A model generated the notes under the pieces. That model had not been told where the DNA came from. It saw nothing but the letters and a program-made list of their open reading frames with translations, and ran no database searches. Of a stretch of 64,000 nucleotides of DNA, positions 56,611 to 64,000 are shown piece after piece; within the stretch, counting starts at the first letter, position 1; each line of letters opens with the position of its first letter. The translations under genes and the position numbers were made by a program. The stretch is from Sporomusa silvacetica DSM 10669 (GTDB lineage: Bacteria > Bacillota > Negativicutes > Sporomusales > Sporomusaceae), in the NCBI RefSeq assembly GCF_002257705.1, contig NZ_LSLK01000103.1, forward strand, positions 1 to 64,000. Reading direction: 5' to 3'.

Positions 56611-57915
56611 ATGTTTAAAGAATTGACCATGATCGCTGCAGAGCTAAAACCGCTTGCTGTTGAGTTTTGTCAGCGGCTGATACGTGTACCGGCATTATCC
56701 GGACGCGAGGAAGGGGTAGCTAATTTATACCTCGCAGAAATGGAGAAACTCGGGTATGATGAGGTTTTTAGGGATGAATGGGGTAATGTTGTCGGTATCA
56801 TTAAAGGAACCGAACCAGGGCCGACCATTATGTACAACTGTCATTTAGATCACGTAGACCCTGGTGACTATAGTGAGTGGCAAGGATATGATCCATATGG
56901 CGCCGCCATTGATATAGATGAAATGGAAAATCAGGATCGTACCGCGCTAGAAAAGACGGAAGTAATCCATGGCAGAGCTGCGTCCGACGTAAAGGGAGGC
57001 GGTGCTTGTCAGGTTTACTCGGGGGCAGCTCTTCTGAAACTCCGGGAAAAAGGGTATAAAATTACAGGTAATTTTATGTTTACCGGGGTGGTGTTGGAGG
57101 AACCTGCTGAACAACTAGGCATGATTAAACTTGTCGAAGAGACTTTGCCGGAGAAGGGGATTACTTTTGATGGTGTGGTTTCCTGTGAAGCTACCGGGCT
57201 GAAACTATATTTAGGGCACAGGGGGCGCGTTGAACTTAAGATTACTGTTGAGGGTGTTACTTCTCATGGCAGCGCTCCTTGGTTAGGTATTAATGCCGTC
57301 AATAAGGCCGCTAAATTTATTGAAAAAGTCGAAGCATCAGTAGCCGAAAGTGCGCTTCAGGATCCGCAACTTGGACGTGCAAGTATTGCTCTGACTAATA
57401 TAACCTGTTCGCCTGGCTCTATGTGTATTGTGCCTGACCGGTGTTATATAACCTATGACCGTCGGCTTGTTCCCGGCGAGACACCGGAAAGCTGTGTGCA
57501 GCAGATACAAGACATTATTGATGCTCTTTCTGCACAAGATCAGGATTTTAGGGCTACAGTCGAAATAGCCGCAGTACCTCGCATATCTTATACCGGTAAA
57601 GGTGCCACGTTGCCAAACGTTAAAGAAGCCTGGAAAATAAGCGAAACCAATCCTTTTATTCAAGCCGCATCATCAGGACTTGCGAAATTAGGCCAGCCAG
57701 TTAAATATGGTTATTGGGATTTTGGGACCGATTTATCGGTTGTATGCGGTCGTATACGCAAGCCGTCGGTTGGCTATTCACCCATGCAGGAACTGTACTG
57801 TCACCGGCCTATTGATAAAGTTAGAATTGATTACATGGAAAAAGCAATTGCCGGTAATGTGGCTATTTTTTTAGAAATGTGCCAGCTTTCCAGGGATGCA
57901 TTTGTTCTTGATTAA
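56611..57915 (+). CDS. Second M20-family hydrolase, YgeY-like
   Basis: The 434-residue enzyme shares with the one at 48745 the MYNCHLDHVDPGD, HGRAASDVKGGG, VVLEEPAEQLG, YWDFGTD and HRPIDKV segments, about half identical by eye. Both may act on the same compound class, for example on an N-acyl/N-carbamoyl group exposed after the amidase. AGGTGAGGAG lies before ATG 56611. It is the last gene of the PucR cluster, followed by a strong terminator. Confidence 0.87.
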   Translation: MFKELTMIAAELKPLAVEFCQRLIRVPALSGREEGVANLYLAEMEKLGYDEVFRDEWGNVVGIIKGTEPGPTIMYNCHLDHVDPGDYSEWQGYDPYGAAIDIDEMENQDRTALEKTEVIHGRAASDVKGGGACQVYSGAALLKLREKGYKITGNFMFTGVVLEEPAEQLGMIKLVEETLPEKGITFDGVVSCEATGLKLYLGHRGRVELKITVEGVTSHGSAPWLGINAVNKAAKFIEKVEASVAESALQDPQLGRASIALTNITCSPGSMCIVPDRCYITYDRRLVPGETPESCVQQIQDIIDALSAQDQDFRATVEIAAVPRISYTGKGATLPNVKEAWKISETNPFIQAASSGLAKLGQPVKYGYWDFGTDLSVVCGRIRKPSVGYSPMQELYCHRPIDKVRIDYMEKAIAGNVAIFLEMCQLSRDAFVLD

Positions 57916-57948
57916 TTTTCCGCTGCAACCATATCATGCTACAACGGC

Positions 57949-57993
57949 GAAGAGGGCCTAATCCTTGTAGAATACAGGGATTAGGCCCTCTTC
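57949..57993. terminator. Bidirectional terminator between the M20 gene and trigger factor
   Basis: GAAGAGGGCCTAATCC pairs perfectly with GGATTAGGCCCTCTTC around a 13-nt loop. Confidence 0.85.
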
Positions 57994-58015
57994 GAGGGAC
58001 AGATGGTTATCAGTA

Positions 58016-59317
58016 TTATGCGGCAAAATCTTCAATCGTAATAACCGCATGATCCAGTAAATACTGGATTGCCTTATTTGCTTTTAAATCAAACAATACT
58101 TTCTTAACTAGCGGACCAAGGTTCTCTTTCGCATTTTTTGTATCCATGCCGATACTGGCAGCCAAAGCCTGACTACCGTTATTTAGTTCCTCATCACTTA
58201 CTTCAATTTCCTTTTCTGTAATGATCTTCTCCAAGATGTAATTAGATTTCGTAATAGTTGTAGCATCTTTCCATATTTCCTTTTTGAGGGTATCCATATT
58301 GCTGTTAGTCATTTGGAAATATAGTTCAATACTTCCTCCCTGGGCTTTCAATTGGTTCGCAAATTGTTCTAGCATTGTCTTTGCCTGCGACATAATAATA
58401 GATTCAGAAACAGTGAACGGGTACATATCCAATAAAGCATTCACAACAGCTTGTTTTTTAGCATTTGAATCCCGTTGGGCGGCCATTTCAAGTAGTTTCT
58501 GCTTACTATCTAAACGCAATTCTTCCAGGCTATTCAGTTTTGATACTTCTTGAGCGAATTGATCATTCAGTTCTCTAAGGTGAATGTTTTCAACCTTCTT
58601 TACGGTTACTTTGAATGAGGCACTTTTGCCAGCCACTTGAACAAGCGAGTGATCCTTCGGGAAGCAAATTTCAATATTCAAATTGTCGCCTTTTTTTACA
58701 CCCACCAATTTTTCTTCGAAACCCGGGAAAAAGGTGCCCGAGCCGAGGAGTAATTTAAAATCTTTTTCTGTCTGGTTCATGGTGGTCCCTTGTAATGAGC
58801 CTTCATAATCAAGAGTTACGGTATCTCCAATAGCGGCAGGTTCATTCGCTTTATCAATTACTTTTTTATTTCGGGAACGCAAGTTTTGTAAATATTTATC
58901 AATAGCTTTTTCAGTTACCTCAGTATCCTTTGGTACTTTGATCTCCAGTCCTTCCAGCTTTCCGAGGGTAATTTCAGGTTTTACCGGCACACGTACTTTA
59001 ACACTAACTGGTTTTCCTTTTTCTACATAACCTACTTCAATATCAGGTTCACCAATAATATTTAGTTCAAATTGCTTAATTGCAGCATAATATTCATTAG
59101 GCACAACAAAATCAAGGGCATCTTCCAAAAAAATTTCCGCTCCAAATTTCGATTCTAAAATTGTTCGAGGTGTTGCTCCGTTTCTGAAGCCGGGAATGTT
59201 ATATTTCATACCATTCTTTTTGTACGACTTTTCCAGACCTTCTTCCAATTTCTCTGCTGCAATTACAAATTCCAAATGGGCTTCGCCGTGTTCTATCTTT
59301 TCTAACATTGCATTCAT
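58016..59317 (-). CDS. tig: Trigger factor-like ribosome-associated chaperone
   Basis: The 433-residue protein has the three trigger factor domains: a ribosome-binding domain with the GFRNGATPRTILE signature (here GFRNG replaces the GFRKGK motif), a FKBP-like PPIase domain (about 155-235), and a helical C-terminal domain. It binds nascent chains and aids folding. It is not next to clpP/clpX as the housekeeping tig usually is, and the K to N and GK to GA changes in the ribosome motif suggest a paralogue. TTAAGGAG precedes the ATG. Confidence 0.85.
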   Translation of the reverse strand: MNAMLEKIEHGEAHLEFVIAAEKLEEGLEKSYKKNGMKYNIPGFRNGATPRTILESKFGAEIFLEDALDFVVPNEYYAAIKQFELNIIGEPDIEVGYVEKGKPVSVKVRVPVKPEITLGKLEGLEIKVPKDTEVTEKAIDKYLQNLRSRNKKVIDKANEPAAIGDTVTLDYEGSLQGTTMNQTEKDFKLLLGSGTFFPGFEEKLVGVKKGDNLNIEICFPKDHSLVQVAGKSASFKVTVKKVENIHLRELNDQFAQEVSKLNSLEELRLDSKQKLLEMAAQRDSNAKKQAVVNALLDMYPFTVSESIIMSQAKTMLEQFANQLKAQGGSIELYFQMTNSNMDTLKKEIWKDATTITKSNYILEKIITEKEIEVSDEELNNGSQALAASIGMDTKNAKENLGPLVKKVLFDLKANKAIQYLLDHAVITIEDFAA

Positions 59318-59430
59318 GTATTAGTACTCCTTAAAAATAATATTTAGCAAATTTTATTACTTTTTCTTATATATGTGGAAGTTCCACCTGGGTATTACAT
59401 TCCTATGATGGCTAGTTTAGATATTAGTAA

Positions 59431-59468
59431 GCCCTTCATAGGACACCTAGCTGTGTCCTATGAAGGGC
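59431..59468. terminator. Perfect 16-bp hairpin downstream of the porin gene
   Basis: GCCCTTCATAGGACAC, 6-nt loop, GTGTCCTATGAAGGGC. No T tract on either strand, so it may be a processing/stability element rather than a terminator. Confidence 0.55.
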
Positions 59469-59506
59469 AGGGGTCTCAAGAAACGCTTGTTTTAAATCCC
59501 TTAATT

Positions 59507-61000
59507 TTAATAGAAGAACTCAATCTTCGACAGGTAAGTTTTGCCGAGGTCAGTTACGCCTCCGGTAAGATTGCTATCCTTTATCTTTAGGTCTTGAACT
59601 TCAATGGTCCAAACTACATTCTTAGCAACAGTGTTTGCCAAGGCTACGAATAAGCCTTTGATATTGTCTTGCCCCTTAAGATATGTTGGATAAGCAGTTC
59701 CTGACGTGTAGCTTACTGCTTGACCGTCAAAGCCGTTAATACCATACGGAACAGCGCCAGCATCAACACTGCGGTAAGAAACAGACCAGCCAAAGTCGTT
59801 AACCTTCTTGTAATCTACCAGCGGCTTGGCACCATAAAAGGCTGGTGGGAATTTAGTGGCGTTAGTTAGTTCTACAGCCCAGCCTTTCGGACTATCGGAC
59901 AGGTGAGTTCCTGAAACATTATTAAGGCTAGTAGAAACATAGTCGCCAATGAGTAACAGTTTATCACTCAACTTGGCATCAAAACCTACTGCCCAACCTT
60001 TTGAGTTCTTAAAGCTATCGCCTGTAGTGATATTCATTGTTCCGCCAGTTCCGTTAGTACTGCTGGTACCTGAAACGTCAGACCAGTAATATCCCCCCAT
60101 CACGTTCACATTGTTATTTACCTTAAAATTAAGTTGTGCAGTTGTAAGGGTTTGAGCATCACCTGTAGCACTTTTTGTACCATCAGCATTATAACCAGTG
60201 TTTAGAGCGGAACCATTGCCGACGATGTTATTTACCGAGCCGGTAAACCGAGTAGTGCCAATGTTTTTATCAAAACGAGCACCGTCAACACCAATTGCTT
60301 TTCCGAAAAGGCCATGTGTAAAGGGATCAAAGGGGAAACGGCCTGCACGAATACTGTCAAAACCGAGGGTATTTTTGGCTGTTACAGCAAAGATATCAGT
60401 AGTAAACGCCGTACCATCGCCGGACGCCATGTTACCAGCTTTGGTAGTAGCATTCATCCGGGCGAAAAAGGACATATTATCATTGATATTGGCATTAAAT
60501 TTAATGCGTTGACGAAACTCCATTGAGTCAGAACCATGAAGTTTTACCATACCAGGAGCTTTGGCGTCATTCCCCATATAGCGGAACCGGGTTTCGCCGC
60601 CTAACCAAGTGTTAGTTTTAGCTTCTACCTTAGCTACCCGAGCGCCCAATTTGTTGAGTTCACTGGCGAATTCAGCAGATAGCTTATCAATTGTCTGCTT
60701 GTTGGTGTCATTGGCTGTGTCATATTTATCTATTGCCTTGGCCACAATAACGGCCATTTCGTAACGGGTAATCGTTTTATCGCCTTTATAATAGCTAGCA
60801 TCGTAGCCAGTAACAATACCGGCTTGTGCCAGTTTCGTTACGGCAGCATAGGCCCAGTGGTTTGCTGGAACATCGTTAAAGGATTGTGAAAGCGCAGCTT
60901 GAGCAGTGCTTGGGATCATGGTAGTTCCGCTCATGGTAACAGTCATAAGTGCCACAGGTACAATAGATAACCATTTTTTTAGTTGTTTTTTCTTGGTCAT
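59507..61000 (-). CDS. SLH-domain outer-membrane porin, OmpM-type
   Basis: The 497-residue protein has a signal peptide (MTKKKQLKKWLSIVPVALMT, ending STAQAA), one S-layer homology domain (FNDVPANHWAYAAVTKLAQA, about 32-85), a coiled-coil linker (about 90-135) and a long beta-barrel region of alternating Gly/aromatic strands ending in EFFY, the outer-membrane-protein terminal aromatic. The SLH domain binds peptidoglycan-linked polyamine polymer and the barrel sits in the outer membrane, tethering it. This architecture is a hallmark of Negativicutes. The ATG at 61000 has GGGGAG upstream. Confidence 0.9.
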   Translation of the reverse strand: MTKKKQLKKWLSIVPVALMTVTMSGTTMIPSTAQAALSQSFNDVPANHWAYAAVTKLAQAGIVTGYDASYYKGDKTITRYEMAVIVAKAIDKYDTANDTNKQTIDKLSAEFASELNKLGARVAKVEAKTNTWLGGETRFRYMGNDAKAPGMVKLHGSDSMEFRQRIKFNANINDNMSFFARMNATTKAGNMASGDGTAFTTDIFAVTAKNTLGFDSIRAGRFPFDPFTHGLFGKAIGVDGARFDKNIGTTRFTGSVNNIVGNGSALNTGYNADGTKSATGDAQTLTTAQLNFKVNNNVNVMGGYYWSDVSGTSSTNGTGGTMNITTGDSFKNSKGWAVGFDAKLSDKLLLIGDYVSTSLNNVSGTHLSDSPKGWAVELTNATKFPPAFYGAKPLVDYKKVNDFGWSVSYRSVDAGAVPYGINGFDGQAVSYTSGTAYPTYLKGQDNIKGLFVALANTVAKNVVWTIEVQDLKIKDSNLTGGVTDLGKTYLSKIEFFY

Positions 61001-61039
61001 GAATATCTCTCCCCTATTTCTCAATTTTATGTTCGTTAA

Positions 61040-62662
61040 TTATGATCTAATTTGTTCCGGTGAGTTTGCTCTTTTCCGCAATTCGAATTTTTGAATTTTA
61101 CCTGTTGCCGTCCGAGGAAGAGAACTTACAAATTCATAATAATCGGGAATTTTGAAATCAGCGATTCGTTCCGCCAACCATGCTTTTGTTGATTCAGCAT
61201 TCATAGTCCCCTTCACTTTTGGAACAATAAAGGCTTTTAATCTTTCTCCAAGCAGATTGTCAAGAACGCCGATAACAGCAACCTCAGCAACCAGTTGATT
61301 GGACTCTAATACGCTCTCTATCTCTCGTGGATAGATATTTTCCCCGCCGCGAACAATCATGTCTCCCTTACGGTCTGTAACGAATAGATAGCCTTCATCA
61401 TCAAAATAGCCTACATCCCCAGTATGCAAAAAGCCACCAGCCATAACCTTGGCAAATTCATCAGGCTTATTCAGGTATCCTGACATCACATTATCGCCTT
61501 TTATACAGATTTGACCAATTTGGTTATTTGGCAGTATATTACCGTGCTCGTCTAGTATCTCAATTTGCTGTTCAGGATAAGGTAATCCGCACGACCCTTC
61601 CTTATAACGGCCTAGGGGCGGCTCGACGCAACATCCTCCCCCCCCTTCGGTGAGACCATATCCTACCAACAGATCAATATGGTACTGTTCTTTAAACCGC
61701 TTGCGTGTTTCAAGGGAAAGAGGACCTGCGCCGGTGTTGGCATACCTTATTTTTACTTTGGACAGATCAACTTCCTTCGCATCAATCCGACTGAGAATAT
61801 AGTCAAGCATGGTGGGAACAGCCATAATAATTGTTATCCCATATTGAATAACGGTTGGCCAGAAATCGTTAACAGAAAATTGGCGTACACAGAGAGCTTG
61901 TCCGGCATAGCTCAGAGGGTATGTAAACACACATAAGGGGCAACAGTGATACATCGGAAGAATAAGTAACATGACGTCATTGCCTGTTACGATCCCGCTC
62001 CTGTTTTGATCACGGCATAATGACAGCCCGGCTTTGTTGGAAAGTAATATACCTTTAGGTCTTCCGGTTGTACCGGATGAATATAATAACAAAAATATGT
62101 CATCAGGGTTTTGTTTGATCAAACACTCATCATCCGGAAACTTATTCAAAACGTCGTCAAGATTATCCTGGGCTATTGTTGAATCATACTTATATTCGGT
62201 TACTACTTCGACGACAATCGGTTTGGTATTAGCATTATTTAATCCTTTGAAAAATTCAGTCATGCTATCACTAACAACAAACGCTACCTTCGGTTTTGCA
62301 TCATCCAAGATATAGGCAATTTCTGGGCCTCGTAGCATAGGCGAGATACACATCGCAATTGCTCCCAGCTTATGAGCTCCCCACATGGTGTAGTAAAATT
62401 CGGGAGAATTCGATATCATGATAGCTATGATATCTCCTTTTTTTACACCCTTTTCTTTGAGATAGTTTGCGACCCTATTTGCCCGATCATTGGTATCCTT
62501 ATAAGTTAATGTCTGGTCATAGTAATAAACATGCGGAGCATTTGGGGTTTCATTTGAGCGTACAGTAAGCATTTGTGCGATACTCTCAAATTCCAGTTGT
62601 CGTCCTTTTAGATAAGGCTGTTGCTCCAATGGAATATATGGTATTTTGGGTCGAATAGTCAT
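61040..62662 (-). CDS. AMP-forming acyl-CoA synthetase/ligase
   Basis: The 540-residue ANL-superfamily enzyme has the P-loop LLLYSSGTTGRPKGILLSN, the GYGLTEGGGG adenine motif, GDVGYFDDEGYLF, and the C-terminal catalytic Lys in LPRTATGKIQKFELR. It activates a carboxylate as acyl-AMP and then makes the CoA thioester. The substrate is not clear; the next gene encodes an organic-acid MFS transporter, so a transported carboxylate is possible. It lies 39 bp before the porin gene on the same strand. Confidence 0.9.
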   Translation of the reverse strand: MTIRPKIPYIPLEQQPYLKGRQLEFESIAQMLTVRSNETPNAPHVYYYDQTLTYKDTNDRANRVANYLKEKGVKKGDIIAIMISNSPEFYYTMWGAHKLGAIAMCISPMLRGPEIAYILDDAKPKVAFVVSDSMTEFFKGLNNANTKPIVVEVVTEYKYDSTIAQDNLDDVLNKFPDDECLIKQNPDDIFLLLYSSGTTGRPKGILLSNKAGLSLCRDQNRSGIVTGNDVMLLILPMYHCCPLCVFTYPLSYAGQALCVRQFSVNDFWPTVIQYGITIIMAVPTMLDYILSRIDAKEVDLSKVKIRYANTGAGPLSLETRKRFKEQYHIDLLVGYGLTEGGGGCCVEPPLGRYKEGSCGLPYPEQQIEILDEHGNILPNNQIGQICIKGDNVMSGYLNKPDEFAKVMAGGFLHTGDVGYFDDEGYLFVTDRKGDMIVRGGENIYPREIESVLESNQLVAEVAVIGVLDNLLGERLKAFIVPKVKGTMNAESTKAWLAERIADFKIPDYYEFVSSLPRTATGKIQKFELRKRANSPEQIRS

Positions 62663-62728
62663 GATTTAGCCTCCATGACATCATTTTACTTCATGTAAGC
62701 TACCCGTTTATGGATTATTTGAAAATTC

Positions 62729-63964
62729 TCATCGAGCCACATTGGTGGTTGTGCTTTTACCCCTTTTTTCAAGAAATTTGTAGATAAGTGTTAGGGCAAC
62801 ACCGATGATATTTAAGATCATCGCAATATAAAATGCCTGTGTATAGATTCCGTTGCTAGCCTTGGCAACATTTGCTGCAATCATTGGACCGAAATAGGCG
62901 GCAATACCAAAGGCAACAAAGGTTACTCCATAGTTGACGCCGATGTTTTTCGTTCCGTAATTTTCAGCTACAAACGATGGGAAAACGGCTTGAGCCCCGC
63001 CAAAGCAAGCTCCGACTAATCCGGCGGCAAAGCCAAACATGACACTGGAAGTTGTGTTGGTCAGAAGGAAGAGCGCACAGGCTGAGATACCAAACATAAG
63101 TGCTACCGTATTGGATCGCCCAACTTTATCTGAGATAAATCCAAAACCAACTCGCCCAGCCATGTTAAACAAGGCAATTATACTGACGTAAAAAGCAGCG
63201 ACTTGTGGTTCTAACTTGAACATTGTCTGACCGATCGGTGAAGCGTGAGCTAAAATCATAAGTCCGGCCAGCGCAGCGATTGCAAACATGCAAGCCATAA
63301 CATACCATAGGGGATCTTGCACCATTTGTTTCCAATTTTTGTCGTTCCCCCCTGGTTTAGCTGCTGTAACCGGCGGTACCCAGCCATCAGGCTTATAGCC
63401 AGCCGGAGCACCTTTGATAATTAGGGAGCACAGCATAATAATGATCAAGAATGAGACACCGAGGATTTTAAAAGTGGTAAGTACTCCATAGCTGATAATT
63501 AAAGAGCTGGCAAGCGGAGCGAAAATCATTGCTCCTGAACCATACCCTGCGGCAGCCAAACCGACGGCAAGGCCCCGTTTATCAGGGAAAAATTTGTTCG
63601 TGTTGGCAACATTGCCAGAATAAACAATCCCAGCGCCAACACCGGCAATAACTGAAAACGTTAAGTAAAGAGCTTCAGGGCTTGAAACAAATCCTGTAAA
63701 AAACATCCCTAAACTCCAAAGGATACCTCCAAGAACGATGTTAAATTTTGCCCCTTTGCGGTCTTGCAGCAGTCCACCGCAAATCATAACAATCGGTCCT
63801 GTGGCAAAGGTAATCGTAAAGGCTAAGGCAAGCGTCGTCCCACTCCACCCGAAGTGTTTCGCCAGGGGAAGAGCGAACACGCTCCAGGCGTATTGTGCTC
63901 CGATGCAAATATTAACGATTATTGTGGCAGCAAGAATTAACCAGCGGTTATAGTTTGTTTTCAT
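62729..63964 (-). CDS. MFS transporter, oxalate:formate antiporter (OFA) family
   Basis: The 411-residue protein has twelve spans. The N-terminal RWLILAATIIVNICIGAQYA with WSVFALPLAKHFGW is the OFA signature, with YSGNVANTNKFFPDKRGLAV at the loop between TM4 and TM5. It exchanges or imports a small carboxylate. It is 66 bp upstream of the acyl-CoA ligase gene on the same strand, with which it may form an operon (uptake then CoA activation). AGGAAAGC lies before the ATG. Confidence 0.9.
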   Translation of the reverse strand: MKTNYNRWLILAATIIVNICIGAQYAWSVFALPLAKHFGWSGTTLALAFTITFATGPIVMICGGLLQDRKGAKFNIVLGGILWSLGMFFTGFVSSPEALYLTFSVIAGVGAGIVYSGNVANTNKFFPDKRGLAVGLAAAGYGSGAMIFAPLASSLIISYGVLTTFKILGVSFLIIIMLCSLIIKGAPAGYKPDGWVPPVTAAKPGGNDKNWKQMVQDPLWYVMACMFAIAALAGLMILAHASPIGQTMFKLEPQVAAFYVSIIALFNMAGRVGFGFISDKVGRSNTVALMFGISACALFLLTNTTSSVMFGFAAGLVGACFGGAQAVFPSFVAENYGTKNIGVNYGVTFVAFGIAAYFGPMIAANVAKASNGIYTQAFYIAMILNIIGVALTLIYKFLEKRGKSTTTNVAR

Positions 63965-64000
63965 AGCTTTCCTCCCATTATCCGTCTTGGTAACCGGGCA

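Overview
The window looks like a chromosomal segment of a low-to-moderate GC, anaerobic, diderm endospore-forming Firmicute of the Negativicutes, probably Sporomusaceae (Sporomusa/Pelosinus-like). Support: an SLH-domain outer-membrane porin of OmpM type (59507-61000), a LpxC-like deacetylase, a CgeB-type spore glycosyltransferase, AbrB/YjcZ-like small proteins, and strictly anaerobic CoA/ferredoxin enzymes. Assignment rests on gene content only.

Region 1 (1-9600) is accessory and gene-poor. It opens in a truncated insertion sequence, then holds many tiny genes (37-120 codons) separated by stacked terminator hairpins. Four of the gaps carry the same promoter architecture: TTCTAA boxes 11 bp apart, followed at a fixed 17 bp by a TATAAT-like -10, as in promoters activated by an OmpR/PhoB-family regulator. 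The region also has gene debris (YefM antitoxin, ModA, GNAT acetyltransferase, FecB-like binding protein), a molybdate section (LysR regulator, molbindin, orphan ModA), an MscS channel, and a candidate free-standing ncRNA (about 2019-2316).

Region 2 (9775-12308) is a three-gene operon: HypB/UreG-like P-loop GTPase, ABC ATPase with an N-terminal helical domain, and DUF4213/DUF364 protein. It follows a decayed FecB-like gene and is probably linked to metal or metal-complex handling.

Region 3 (12530-32442) is a coherent catabolic island. A LysR regulator faces pxpB; then come korDABC (2-oxoacid:ferredoxin oxidoreductase), pxpB-pxpC-DUF1445, pxpA, methylmalonyl-CoA mutase, a YcsG/NRAMP-like transporter, the B12-binding subunit, MeaB, epimerase, and biotin-dependent decarboxylase subunits (carboxyltransferase, small subunit, biotin carrier). 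A chemoreceptor (frameshifted) and glutamate dehydrogenase follow on the minus strand. Together they spell 5-oxoproline -> glutamate -> 2-oxoglutarate -> succinyl-CoA -> methylmalonyl-CoA -> propionyl-CoA.

Region 4 (33028-37466) has a receiver-domain/PEP-synthase-like fusion, three tiny genes, a c-di-GMP-I riboswitch-like sequence and a threefold tandem structured repeat whose fourth copy lies at 2318-2408.

Region 5 (37552-44253, minus) is a seven-gene surface-glycan or spore-glycan cluster: Gfo/Idh/MocA dehydrogenase, GNAT/FemAB acyltransferase, CgeB glycosyltransferase, LpxC paralogue, DegT aminotransferase, WbqC and ATP-grasp proteins.

Region 6 (44871-57915) is a PucR-controlled cluster: Fe-alcohol dehydrogenase, class III aminotransferase, two YgeY-type M20 hydrolases, a LivKHMGF-type ABC importer, an amidase and an AtzG-like small protein. 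It probably imports an amide or ureide, hydrolyses it, transaminates it and reduces the product.

Region 7 (58016-63964, minus) holds trigger factor, the SLH porin, an acyl-CoA ligase and an oxalate:formate-type MFS transporter. No rRNA, tRNA or CRISPR array was seen.
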